Assembly: GCA_023412475.1 (NCBI GenBank)
Contig: JAEYNR010000018.1
Span: forward strand, 1-17,285
Source of the DNA: Fibrobacterota bacterium
Lineage (GTDB): Bacteria > Fibrobacterota > Chitinivibrionia > Chitinivibrionales > Chitinispirillaceae
Direction of reading: 5' to 3'
Length of the DNA: 17,285 bases
In this document: positions 7,054-14,300 of the stretch, one piece after another
Position numbering within the stretch: the stretch's first letter is position 1
How the letters are laid out: each line of letters starts with the position of its first letter
Notes under the pieces: model-generated
Told to the model about the DNA's origin: nothing
Database searches by the model: none
The model's input: the letters and a program-made list of their open reading frames with translations, nothing else
Translations under genes and position numbers: made by a program

Positions 7054-8199
7054 TTAAGGAACGACAAACACACCTTTGACACACCTGGTGGCAAAGCCAA
7101 CCGGTCGTAAACGCTCTCCCAGATAATAATCGTACACCACGCACCAAAGAGTAAATGATCGACCGACCAGATTTGAGGACATTTTAATCTTTACTATTGA
7201 TGAAAATGTAAGGTTCCTTTCAATTCTAATAAAATCGGACCCAGCCCCCTGATAGCTGTTGTCCTGCATAAACCATTCGCTGGTGAAATGTTCATTGTCA
7301 CCTATCCCCTGTAAGCTTACACCGGAATCCACCAGTCCACTCTCTCTGAAGACTTCAAGAAAATAGCTGTACCCCTTCTCATAAGGAATCGAGTCCAAAC
7401 CTGATAAATCATAATATGCAACTACTGCAGATGAATTTTCGGCATAATTGAATGTTTTCTTCTCACCCCTCACTTGGTATAAGCGAATATTCTTTATCTG
7501 AGGATTGCGATTTACAGAAATATATGTACCCAGATAACGTAACCTGCTATTGTAACGGACAGTAATATTGGATTTGGCCTTATATTTTCCATTTATGAGC
7601 ACAAAAACATTCAGAGGAATTGAAAAAATCTGGAGAACTCTGGGCATCAATTCCTTTGTATCAAAGTTTTCATCTTCACTGAGCAGCCGCAATAGTGAAT
7701 CTGCGGCTATCTCTCCGGCAGACGGCTGAGTTGAGAGAAAATCCAGCACATCCAGAATTTCATCCGGTTTTTTCTGAAGTAAATCTGGGGGGAAGGAACT
7801 TCTTGAAAATGAAGGAACCAGTGCACCCACATTTTCTACCCCTGCCAGGGCTGCTCTGATAAAGGAATCTGGTATGATAAGACGCAAACTCACCGAATCG
7901 GTGTTCTGAGAGGTATATTCTTTGTAACTGCCTGGTAATATGATGCTCTCCAATGGGGAAGCATCAAAAGCATCAGCTTCTAACCCGGAAGAATAGGACC
8001 AGCTTATAGAATTGATCTTTTCCCCACCAAAATAAGCATACAGATCCACGGTATCCGCTGGTGATGCTTCCGCAAGTTGTTTGTTGTTACAAACCATCAC
8101 TACTGACCTTACCTTGTCATTCCCGACTGTTTCATACCCTGTCGGAAATTCATTACCGCACTGTGTCATCAGTATCGCAGCTATTATCAGCCATTTCAT
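7054..8199 (-). CDS. Probable lipoprotein co-transcribed with TonB-dependent receptor
   Basis: I chose the ATG at 8199 (381 aa), not the upstream ATG at 8298 that would overlap the receptor by 71 bases. The 8199 start gives an export signal, MKWLIIAAILMTQC-GNEF, and has AGGAAG upstream at a distance of 11. Cys14 is a possible lipidation site, although Met at -3 and Gln at -1 are unusual; plain signal-peptide export is the alternative. The mature protein mixes beta-rich and Asp/Ser-rich stretches and contains a leucine-rich helical segment near the middle (LLQKKPDEILDVLDFLS). I do not recognise the family. The gene follows the receptor stop by 28 bases on the same strand, so it is probably in its operon. 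By analogy with receptor-lipoprotein pairs it may be a surface or periplasmic partner. That role is inference. Confidence 0.72.
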   Translation of the reverse strand: MKWLIIAAILMTQCGNEFPTGYETVGNDKVRSVVMVCNNKQLAEASPADTVDLYAYFGGEKINSISWSYSSGLEADAFDASPLESIILPGSYKEYTSQNTDSVSLRLIIPDSFIRAALAGVENVGALVPSFSRSSFPPDLLQKKPDEILDVLDFLSTQPSAGEIAADSLLRLLSEDENFDTKELMPRVLQIFSIPLNVFVLINGKYKAKSNITVRYNSRLRYLGTYISVNRNPQIKNIRLYQVRGEKKTFNYAENSSAVVAYYDLSGLDSIPYEKGYSYFLEVFRESGLVDSGVSLQGIGDNEHFTSEWFMQDNSYQGAGSDFIRIERNLTFSSIVKIKMSSNLVGRSFTLWCVVYDYYLGERLRPVGFATRCVKGVFVVP

Positions 8200-8227
8200 A
8201 TATGTAAAAGCTTCCTTCAGATATAAG

Positions 8228-10933
8228 TTAAAAATCAGCCTTAACTCCAATAGATGGAATAATGGGAACAGAGAGGGAAGTTTTCCTGGTATAATCATAA
8301 TTGTAAATTGTGATTTCAGGGCTCTTATAAAGAAACCATAATGTATTCTGTAGATCCAGATACCCAGTCAACAGCCAGTTATCGAACACGAACTTTTTTT
8401 CCACCCTTAAATCGAGCTGAAAGAAAGGGCTATTGCGCAGGCTGTTTTTTTCTCCGAAAGAGGGAACAAAATATCGGTTTGTCATATCATAGGTTCTATC
8501 CACTACAGGCGTGTAGGGATTGCCTGAGATGAGTCTCGCTCTGGTGCCAGCCTGCCATTGCCTGGAGAATCGATAATTCATCACACATTGAAGGTTGTGG
8601 GTCTGATCGTTGTCGTAAGGAATATATTTTTTTTCTTTACTACTGTAACGTTTACTTTTAGATAAGGAATAGGAGATCCAGCCTGAAAAGTTTTTTTCCT
8701 GGTTATGACGGATAAACAGTTCCAGACCGTACATTTTCCCTTTTCCGTCACCTTCAAACATTGGTCGCAGTGAATTTAAAGACAACAGTTCTTCAGTACC
8801 TGTAAAAATTGGAAGATCCCATTGCTGGTTATGATAAATCTGCAGATCTGCTGAGATTATGTCGTTAATCTGCCAATTATAACCAAGCATGATCTGCCGT
8901 GCCTTTGTAACCGGGAAGCCCGGAATTCCCAGGGTATCATGGGTGGCAAAGCCCAGAGGTTGTGGAGTCTGGTTGTATGTGCCAAGAGCAGCAGTTAGAA
9001 GATGTTTTTTATTTATCTGGTAACTGGCAGAGAATCTCAATGATGGTTCTGCCCTCAGACCGGCACGGTTTTTAAAGAAATTATAGTTCCAGAATTCAGG
9101 TAAAATGCTGGCTTTCTGTTTAATTTCAGGATAATAATCGTAACGCAACCCAGATATCACAGTCAAGGCGGGAAACGGCTTATACTCCAACTGGAGGTGA
9201 GGACTGGCTAAACCTGAAATCAGATTGATTGTATCCCGGTAAAAAATTCGCTCCGCAGTAGGAAATATGGCATGCTGATGATACTTTTTCAACCACAGGT
9301 CAAACCCGGCTTTAGCAATAATTTTATTGGGAAACGCATACTTCAATTCATTTCTGAGCAGTAATTCATGATATTTGTAATCCCATTTCAACACACCCAG
9401 CAATAAACCATTTCCAAGTCCCTGAACTAAAGCTGTTCTCAGACTATTGGTCCACCCCTGCCAGAAAGTAGCCTCATGAGCAACCAGGATCATATTAAAT
9501 GCATCGGTATTGCTGACCCGGTCTACCATTGCATCTACTTCGGTACTGCCGCCATTGACTGAGGGCACAATCAGTTCCAAAGCATCCTTTGACCCAAACA
9601 GAGTAAAGTAAAGTTTCTGAGAAGCCGTAAGGTCAACATCTGCCCTTACCAGATAGTCATAATAATATGGTGCAACCATTACAGGGATGTCGACAGATCC
9701 CAGCTTATCTACTGCAAATCGCAGCAGATTCCCCAAATAGCTCCTTCTTACCGATGCAAAAATACCGGTGCGGCTATTTACGGGTCCTTCAACAAATAAA
9801 CTGATATCCATCAAGTTGATATCAGTATGTCCCTTTACTCTCTCTCTTTTTGCATCTCTGCTGTTAAGAGCAATTATCCCGGCAATAGAGTTTCCGTAAC
9901 TGACACCGAATCCCCCCGGAAACAGGTCTATCGAATGCAGCGCTTCAGAGTTATAAACTGACTTTATACCACCAAAATGGTAAAGTTGAGGTACAGGGAT
10001 CCCATCCAGAAAAAATCTTGAATCCCAACTGGGAGCCCCTCTGACACCTATGGAACCGCTACCAAATAGCGGTCTGGCTACTCCCGGAAAAACCTGAACC
10101 ACTTTAAGCGCATCTCCGCTTAATCCCGCGATACTGTTTATCTGTCCAGATGACAATGATCGTTTGGAGATTTCCTGATTTTTTTCTCTGCCATATACAA
10201 CAATTTCATTTTCGGTATAGCTTGACTTATTTATTCGAAAAACCAGATTCACTGCGTCCTTGATAGTTATCAACAGACTGCTGGTGCAGGTTTCATAACC
10301 CAACCCCATGATTTTAAGGTGGCAAGGGCCCCTGGGGAGAGATTTCAAAATGAAGCGTCCGGAAGAATCAGTGGAGGTAAAAATAGAACCGTTATGGTAA
10401 TGCTGTCCGTTGAACTGACCAATCTGCTGTAAATACAAGGAGAAAGGTAAGGGAATGGAAGAATCAGCCAGAGAGTCACTAAAGCTGACAATTACCTCCA
10501 TTTCAGGTACCGGACGTCTGGTCCCCCGCTCAAGCACCATTCCGCTCAAATTGATATATTTCTGGATATTGCAGGCTTTCAGAAGATCATCAGCAGTAAT
10601 TTTGTAATGATAACTGATGATAACCGGAACCGGTTTACCGGAGACTATTGCCGGAGTAAATTTAAACTGAAACACGGCCTTTACTACCTGAGAATCCAGA
10701 GTAGGATGCAACCCGCTTACTACACTCACCGAATCCACCATTCCTCTCTCATTAAGCAGCAGGTTAAGAGCTACAGTACCGGTTATGGCCAACCTGGTAA
10801 TTGACGATGGATATTCGACATTTACCGAACTGATCAGTTGTGGCTCCTGCTGCAGGGAAGGTATAGTATCAATCTCACTGGAATTTACTGCAGAAACAAA
10901 TGTGAAAAGTATGAGAAAATAAACATTGCGCAT
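8228..10933 (-). CDS. TonB-dependent outer-membrane receptor with N-terminal TonB_C-like domain
   Basis: The 901-residue product begins with a signal peptide (about 1-19). Residues 38-112 resemble a TonB C-terminal domain: VEYPSSITRLAITGTVALNL, then NERGMVDSVSVVSG and a final F-x-F-TPAIVSGKPVPVII. Next is a carboxypeptidase-regulatory-like beta-sandwich (127-235, with DSSGRFILKSLPRGPCHLKI). A possible TonB box (ENEIVVY, 241-247), the plug (about 255-360; GVRGAPSWDSRFFLDGIPVP, GFGVSYGNSIAGIIAL) and a 22-strand-type barrel to the terminal Phe901 follow, as in outer-membrane proteins. It should import a ligand across the outer membrane using ExbB-ExbD-TonB, encoded 401 bases upstream on the same strand. 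The ligand cannot be told. The TonB_C-like domain in a receptor is unusual in E. coli-type systems. A lipoprotein gene follows. No strong ribosome site is visible; a large inverted repeat lies just before the ATG. Confidence 0.9.
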   Translation of the reverse strand: MRNVYFLILFTFVSAVNSSEIDTIPSLQQEPQLISSVNVEYPSSITRLAITGTVALNLLLNERGMVDSVSVVSGLHPTLDSQVVKAVFQFKFTPAIVSGKPVPVIISYHYKITADDLLKACNIQKYINLSGMVLERGTRRPVPEMEVIVSFSDSLADSSIPLPFSLYLQQIGQFNGQHYHNGSIFTSTDSSGRFILKSLPRGPCHLKIMGLGYETCTSSLLITIKDAVNLVFRINKSSYTENEIVVYGREKNQEISKRSLSSGQINSIAGLSGDALKVVQVFPGVARPLFGSGSIGVRGAPSWDSRFFLDGIPVPQLYHFGGIKSVYNSEALHSIDLFPGGFGVSYGNSIAGIIALNSRDAKRERVKGHTDINLMDISLFVEGPVNSRTGIFASVRRSYLGNLLRFAVDKLGSVDIPVMVAPYYYDYLVRADVDLTASQKLYFTLFGSKDALELIVPSVNGGSTEVDAMVDRVSNTDAFNMILVAHEATFWQGWTNSLRTALVQGLGNGLLLGVLKWDYKYHELLLRNELKYAFPNKIIAKAGFDLWLKKYHQHAIFPTAERIFYRDTINLISGLASPHLQLEYKPFPALTVISGLRYDYYPEIKQKASILPEFWNYNFFKNRAGLRAEPSLRFSASYQINKKHLLTAALGTYNQTPQPLGFATHDTLGIPGFPVTKARQIMLGYNWQINDIISADLQIYHNQQWDLPIFTGTEELLSLNSLRPMFEGDGKGKMYGLELFIRHNQEKNFSGWISYSLSKSKRYSSKEKKYIPYDNDQTHNLQCVMNYRFSRQWQAGTRARLISGNPYTPVVDRTYDMTNRYFVPSFGEKNSLRNSPFFQLDLRVEKKFVFDNWLLTGYLDLQNTLWFLYKSPEITIYNYDYTRKTSLSVPIIPSIGVKADF

Positions 10934-10939
10934 AAACAG

Positions 10940-10991
10940 ATATCCAGTTCAGACATAATGTAAAGTCATCGATGCGTGTCTGAACTGATAT
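10940..10991 (-). promoter_or_regulatory. Long inverted repeat directly upstream of the receptor start
   Basis: ATATC-c-AGTTCAGACA (10940-10955) is matched by TGTCTGAACTGATAT (10977-10991): 15 base pairs with one bulge and a 21-base loop. The near arm ends six bases from the receptor ATG (10933-10931) and would cover its ribosome-binding region in the minus-strand mRNA. It could be an operator for a dimeric regulator or an mRNA hairpin limiting translation. An arm pairing this long is not expected by chance here. Confidence 0.6.
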
Positions 10992-11334
10992 AGAGCAAGT
11001 GGCGTGCAAGAAAAGGTGTTTGAGCGCTTATGGGTTTTATATAAACGTTTAAAACAAATTCCAATAACTAAGCGCACTACCTACTCCACAAGTTTGCGAG
11101 TAGGTTGACCACATGACATGTTTTGGTTTTCACAACAAACTTTAACAGGATTGTCAAATTGCAGAGGACAATAATACCGGGGAAATATTTGTCGAGTAAC
11201 GAATATCGAAATATGAATTTCGAAGTATTGTTTTTATCTGATTATTTCTGATTCTTTTCTTATTGTTAATCTTATTTTTTTATTTTTTACAAGACATTTG
11301 TTTCAAGATGGCTGAGTAGTTACTAAAATTATTA
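10992..11334. other. Intergenic region between tonB and the receptor gene
   Basis: No gene is supported. It contains an 8-base inverted repeat ACCTACTC/GAGTAGGT (11079-11086 with 11098-11105, 11-base loop) and a TCGAAAT/ATTTCGA hairpin near 11206-11220 followed by a T-run on the plus strand. I found no convincing minus-strand terminator after tonB, so read-through into the receptor gene is possible. No well-matched promoter was recognised. Confidence 0.4.
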
Positions 11335-12165
11335 CTATCCCTGAAACATCTGGAAACGAAACCGGATCAGTTGCCAGGATGCTCTCGGGAACTCACCCTG
11401 GTAGGCTGGTTCAAACTCCAGCTTCATACAAGCCTCATAAATTTTCTCTTTGGAACCATACCCAAGATCATCTAATATTATGACTTTTTTCACTTTCCCA
11501 TCGATATCAATAAGCACCTTTACTCGCACAACACCTTCGATGCGATTCTCCAGCATCTCCTTTGTATACTCAGGCTTGACATGAGACTTGAGCCGCGGAA
11601 GAGTTGTGACCGATGCGACAGATACCACCTCACCCTTTAGCTCCTGCTTTGTCACCTGAAATGTATCGATTGGAGTATTCAGAGTATTTCCCTGTTTTCC
11701 TATAATGGCACTGGACGCATCATTGGATGTTCCAATTCCTGATGAGTACACTTTTTTAAGCCCGTAAACCCGACGCACCGGCTTCTTTACCTCTTTTTGG
11801 ACTTCAGGCTCAGTCTCCTCAGGAACAGGATCTTCAGGCACGTCCTTCTTAATAAGAGGCTTTTTAGTCATATCCAATGGTTCTTTTTTCTCAAGGGGCT
11901 GAGGCTTTTTCTTTGGCTGAGGTTTCTCCTTTTCCACAATCTTAAGAGGGGGATTCTGCTCGAAAACAAACCGCGTCTGAATACGATCTATTTTTTGTTG
12001 AAACGTTTCAGGTGCAGGTTTTTTATGCTTCAGAAATACACCCAATGAAACAAATAACAAAGAAGTAATAATGAGAATTAAAGTTAAGCTTCGCTGTTCA
12101 GGCTGAGCTTTCTTGTCGGTTCTTGCATAAAATTGGAGTAACCACTCCTGTGAGTCCCTATGCAC
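11335..12165 (-). CDS. tonB: TonB energy transducer
   Basis: The 276-residue product has the standard TonB order: a short cytoplasmic N-terminus, one membrane helix (about 28-45), a Pro/Lys/Glu-rich periplasmic spacer (about 69-130, e.g. KEKPQPKKKPQPLEKKEP), and a C-terminal TonB_C domain (about 197-272: PEYTKEMLENRIEGVVRVKV, DIDGKVKKVIILDDLGYG, FEPA). It would carry inner-membrane proton-motive energy to the receptor. The start is GTG (12165-12163), abutting the stop of the upstream exbD; AGGAGG for this start lies within the last codons of that exbD (about five bases away), so translation is coupled. No alternative ATG occurs before residue 99. Confidence 0.9.
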   Translation of the reverse strand: MHRDSQEWLLQFYARTDKKAQPEQRSLTLILIITSLLFVSLGVFLKHKKPAPETFQQKIDRIQTRFVFEQNPPLKIVEKEKPQPKKKPQPLEKKEPLDMTKKPLIKKDVPEDPVPEETEPEVQKEVKKPVRRVYGLKKVYSSGIGTSNDASSAIIGKQGNTLNTPIDTFQVTKQELKGEVVSVASVTTLPRLKSHVKPEYTKEMLENRIEGVVRVKVLIDIDGKVKKVIILDDLGYGSKEKIYEACMKLEFEPAYQGEFPRASWQLIRFRFQMFQG

Positions 12166-12633
12166 CTATTCCTCCTGAATCACCAACACCGAAAAATCGG
12201 TAAAACCAGCTTTTGAACAACTGAACATGACTTTTTTTATTACCGCAAACTCCACTTCCCTGTCACATTGAATAAGAAGCGAAGAGGCTGTTTTGGAATT
12301 CTGATTTCTACTACGAACTGCCCTCATCCAATCAAACAAGGGTGCTATAAGCATGGAATCATTACTCATAAGCTCTTTTAAAGTGATGATGGTATGTCCT
12401 TCAGAAACGATTACATTTCTGGTAATCTCGATCGAGCTACGGATCTGAGCCACTTTCTCCGAGGAAGAAACCGGAAGAATCAGATCTTGAGATGGGGTGA
12501 TCAGATTGCCTTCCACTGAGAAATTCTTTATCAGAAAAACCATCAAAATCGTCATCACATCCACTAATGAAGTTAATTGAGGACGAAAAACCGGCTCTTC
12601 GGTTTGCTCAAACCGGTTTTTCAGAAAGCTCAT
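12166..12633 (-). CDS. exbD: ExbD/TolR-family protein with conserved Asp (second copy)
   Basis: This 155-residue biopolymer transporter has one N-terminal membrane helix (about 20-38) with LTSLVDVMTILMVFLI. Asp25 sits at the position of the proton-path Asp of ExbD and TolR. The periplasmic domain (about 65-155) ends in the family's 'LLIQCDREVEFAVIKKVM...AGFTDFSVLV' pattern. It would form the peptidoglycan-facing, proton-conducting rod of the ExbB motor. Its ATG overlaps the stop of the upstream exbD by four bases (ATGA), with GGAG seven bases before it, and tonB begins immediately after its stop. It is longer than E. coli ExbD (141 aa) because of the loop between the helix and the folded domain. 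Confidence 0.88.
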   Translation of the reverse strand: MSFLKNRFEQTEEPVFRPQLTSLVDVMTILMVFLIKNFSVEGNLITPSQDLILPVSSSEKVAQIRSSIEITRNVIVSEGHTIITLKELMSNDSMLIAPLFDWMRAVRSRNQNSKTASSLLIQCDREVEFAVIKKVMFSCSKAGFTDFSVLVIQEE

Positions 12634-13118
12634 AAAGCGGCTCCGGGATCCTGGGTAGCACTGGATAACCCGATTTTTTCAAACCCTGCAATCTGGCATA
12701 GATCCATGACTCTTACTACATACTTAAAAGCGATTTTATCGGTAGCCGCCACAATCACTTCATCATGATAATCCATCTCGAGCCGGCGGTTTTTGAGACA
12801 GACAGTAAGAGAATCAAAAGGGAAAGAGTGACCCTGTACAGCAAGTGAATCCAGAAGATTTTCCCCGACCACTATTGCCAGATAGTCACTACCGAGGCGT
12901 ACGGTTAAACGGGGTCGTGGTTTTTGAGGCTGATCTGTCATAGATGCACTGACATTGGGAGGAAGTGAAAACTCGATTATAGACAGGTGGGTAAAGACAG
13001 CCATGGATACCAGAAAAGGTATCAGAATCACAAACACGTTCATCACCGGGGTTACATCTAAATCTGTGATTCCTGCAGCTCCTGAAGGCTTGGACCTGGT
13101 GACAAAAGAGAGTTTCAT
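12630..13118 (-). CDS. exbD: ExbD/TolR-family protein lacking the proton-path Asp (first copy)
   Basis: The 162-residue product has one membrane helix (about 22-42) in the sequence LDVTPVMNVFVILIPFLVSM. By alignment to the TP-L-V/I-D-V motif of ExbD/TolR, Asn27 takes the place of the Asp that is essential for proton flow in E. coli ExbD (Asp25) and TolR (Asp23). The periplasmic domain (about 70-160) keeps the fold's closing 'VIVAATDKIAFKYVVRVMDL...AGFEKIGL'. It probably pairs with the second ExbD, which retains Asp, in a mixed motor; a structural role is the inference. ATG overlaps the exbB stop by one base (TGATG), and the ribosome site is weak, consistent with coupling. Confidence 0.87.
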   Translation of the reverse strand: MKLSFVTRSKPSGAAGITDLDVTPVMNVFVILIPFLVSMAVFTHLSIIEFSLPPNVSASMTDQPQKPRPRLTVRLGSDYLAIVVGENLLDSLAVQGHSFPFDSLTVCLKNRRLEMDYHDEVIVAATDKIAFKYVVRVMDLCQIAGFEKIGLSSATQDPGAAL

Positions 13119-13750
13119 CAGGACTTTTTCTTCTTAAGATAATTCAAAAATTTTACCGTTGTTTCATCCAGATCCTTGACCAGTTGGCTCTGTTTGTTGT
13201 ACAGAAAGGTATAGATGACCATGCAAGGTATTGCAACAATAAGACCAAAGGCGGTGGTAAGCATGGCTTGAGAAATACCGGATGCCAGCATCGTAGCCCT
13301 TTTGGCAGTTTCCACATTAGCTAAAGATGTAAAGGAGAGTTGAAGCCCGGTGATAGTGCCTAATAATCCTAAAAGTGTTGCGATATTGGCAAAAAGCGTC
13401 AGATAATTTAACCGCTGTGACAATCGGGGCACCTGTTGAATCGCCTCTTCTTCCAATCCATCCTGGATCTCCTCTATGCTCATCCCTGCATCAAACCTCT
13501 CCAAAGCAGTTTTTAGGAGCACGGTTTTAGGATCCTTCCCCCTGCTTAGAACGTTTCTGGCCTGATCTGTTTTTTTCCCATTAAGCAAATGGGCCAGTTC
13601 GGATACCAAAACAGTGCCTTTTTTATTACAAATGAAATAATAGAAAATCAGCCTTTCCACAGAAACCGTTACTGCTAAGGCCAAAACCCCCAAAATGACC
13701 CCCATAAACGGTCCGCCTTCAGAATACCACCTGGCTAAAGTCTCAATCAT
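13118..13750 (-). CDS. exbB: MotA/TolQ/ExbB proton-channel protein
   Basis: The 210-residue product has three membrane helices (about 15-38, 117-140 and 164-184) and a cytoplasmic domain between the first and second. The family signature LGLLGTITGLQLSFTSLA lies at 127-144, and the third helix contains the AMLTTAFGLIVAIP pattern. It forms the pentameric stator around the ExbD dimer. It is the first gene of the exbB-exbD-exbD-tonB operon. GGGAGG lies nine bases before the ATG, a strong start. The length is that of short ExbB/TolQ proteins. Confidence 0.9.
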   Translation of the reverse strand: MIETLARWYSEGGPFMGVILGVLALAVTVSVERLIFYYFICNKKGTVLVSELAHLLNGKKTDQARNVLSRGKDPKTVLLKTALERFDAGMSIEEIQDGLEEEAIQQVPRLSQRLNYLTLFANIATLLGLLGTITGLQLSFTSLANVETAKRATMLASGISQAMLTTAFGLIVAIPCMVIYTFLYNKQSQLVKDLDETTVKFLNYLKKKKS

Positions 13751-14204
13751 TTAAATCATCCTCCCAAAATCAGAAAATAACGTATACTTAGGGAATTTTT
13801 TCTCTCAGATAGCGGATGCAACCTCAGGAAAAATTAAAAGCAATTTCTATGTTAGCGGATAAGAAAAGATGAAGAATAATGCAACTACTCATCTATCTAA
13901 TCACCAAAGAAATCTCAAAAAGAAGAATCGGAATATCTCAGGCTCACTTATTAAACTTTGTTTTCAATTTAAACCTAAATCATTTGAAGCGACCTGCTTC
14001 GCCGTCTTGAAATCCTGAGGCTTTCGAAACCCCAGTCTTCTCAAGGTGGTTGAATATATCAATCGTCAATTAGCTGTCCGGATTAGGTTAAAATATCTTC
14101 CAAGAGCTGAGCAGTACAAAATAATTTTATATGATCAGCAAAGCAAATTCGGAAATATGATATTTCAATAAATTTAATGCAGATATTTTAAAGATTGCAA
14201 TCGC
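13751..14204. other. Divergent intergenic region between exbB and mltD
   Basis: No gene is supported. Near 13985-14050 a less AT-rich island holds GAAGC-GACCT-GCTTC (a 5-base hairpin) and CTTGA/TCAAG arms; it is open on the minus strand for about 30 codons but has no start or ribosome site. The exbB promoter presumably lies between 13770 and 13870, where the minus strand has a repeated ATCCGCTA (13859-13852 and 13817-13810). I could not assign a -10/-35 pair. Confidence 0.4.
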
Positions 14205-14233
14205 TTGCATTAAAGGCCCCAATATTCTATAAT
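14205..14233 (+). promoter_or_regulatory. Candidate sigma-70 promoter for mltD
   Basis: TTGCAT (14205-14210), a 17-base spacer and a perfect TATAAT (14228-14233). Transcription would start near 14240, giving a leader of about 60 bases to the ATG at 14301. TGCAA-TCGC-TTGCA overlaps the -35 and could be a small operator. Confidence 0.55.
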
Positions 14234-14300
14234 TCTTTAGATTTGAACGTTTATTCTTGATTCCTTCCACTATAGTTCTTTGTTTAAAGAGGAAATTGTG

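Noticed and set aside
8200..8298. N-terminal 33-residue extension of the lipoprotein gene
   Set aside because: It overlaps the receptor 3' end and buries the export signal; the ATG at 8199 restores a signal sequence and has a ribosome site.
8341..8532. Rightward 63-codon frame inside the receptor gene
   Set aside because: Antisense shadow of a clear receptor barrel-coding region.
2376..13891. Shared AACTACTCA words near 2378, 11314 and 13883
   Set aside because: Matching words of this length (even the 12-base match between 2376 and 11312) are expected by chance when all pairs in a window this long are compared; no common position relative to genes.
14280..14300. TTG start for the lytic transglycosylase
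   Set aside because: The AGAGGA site lies between this TTG and the ATG at 14301, which gives a normal signal peptide.
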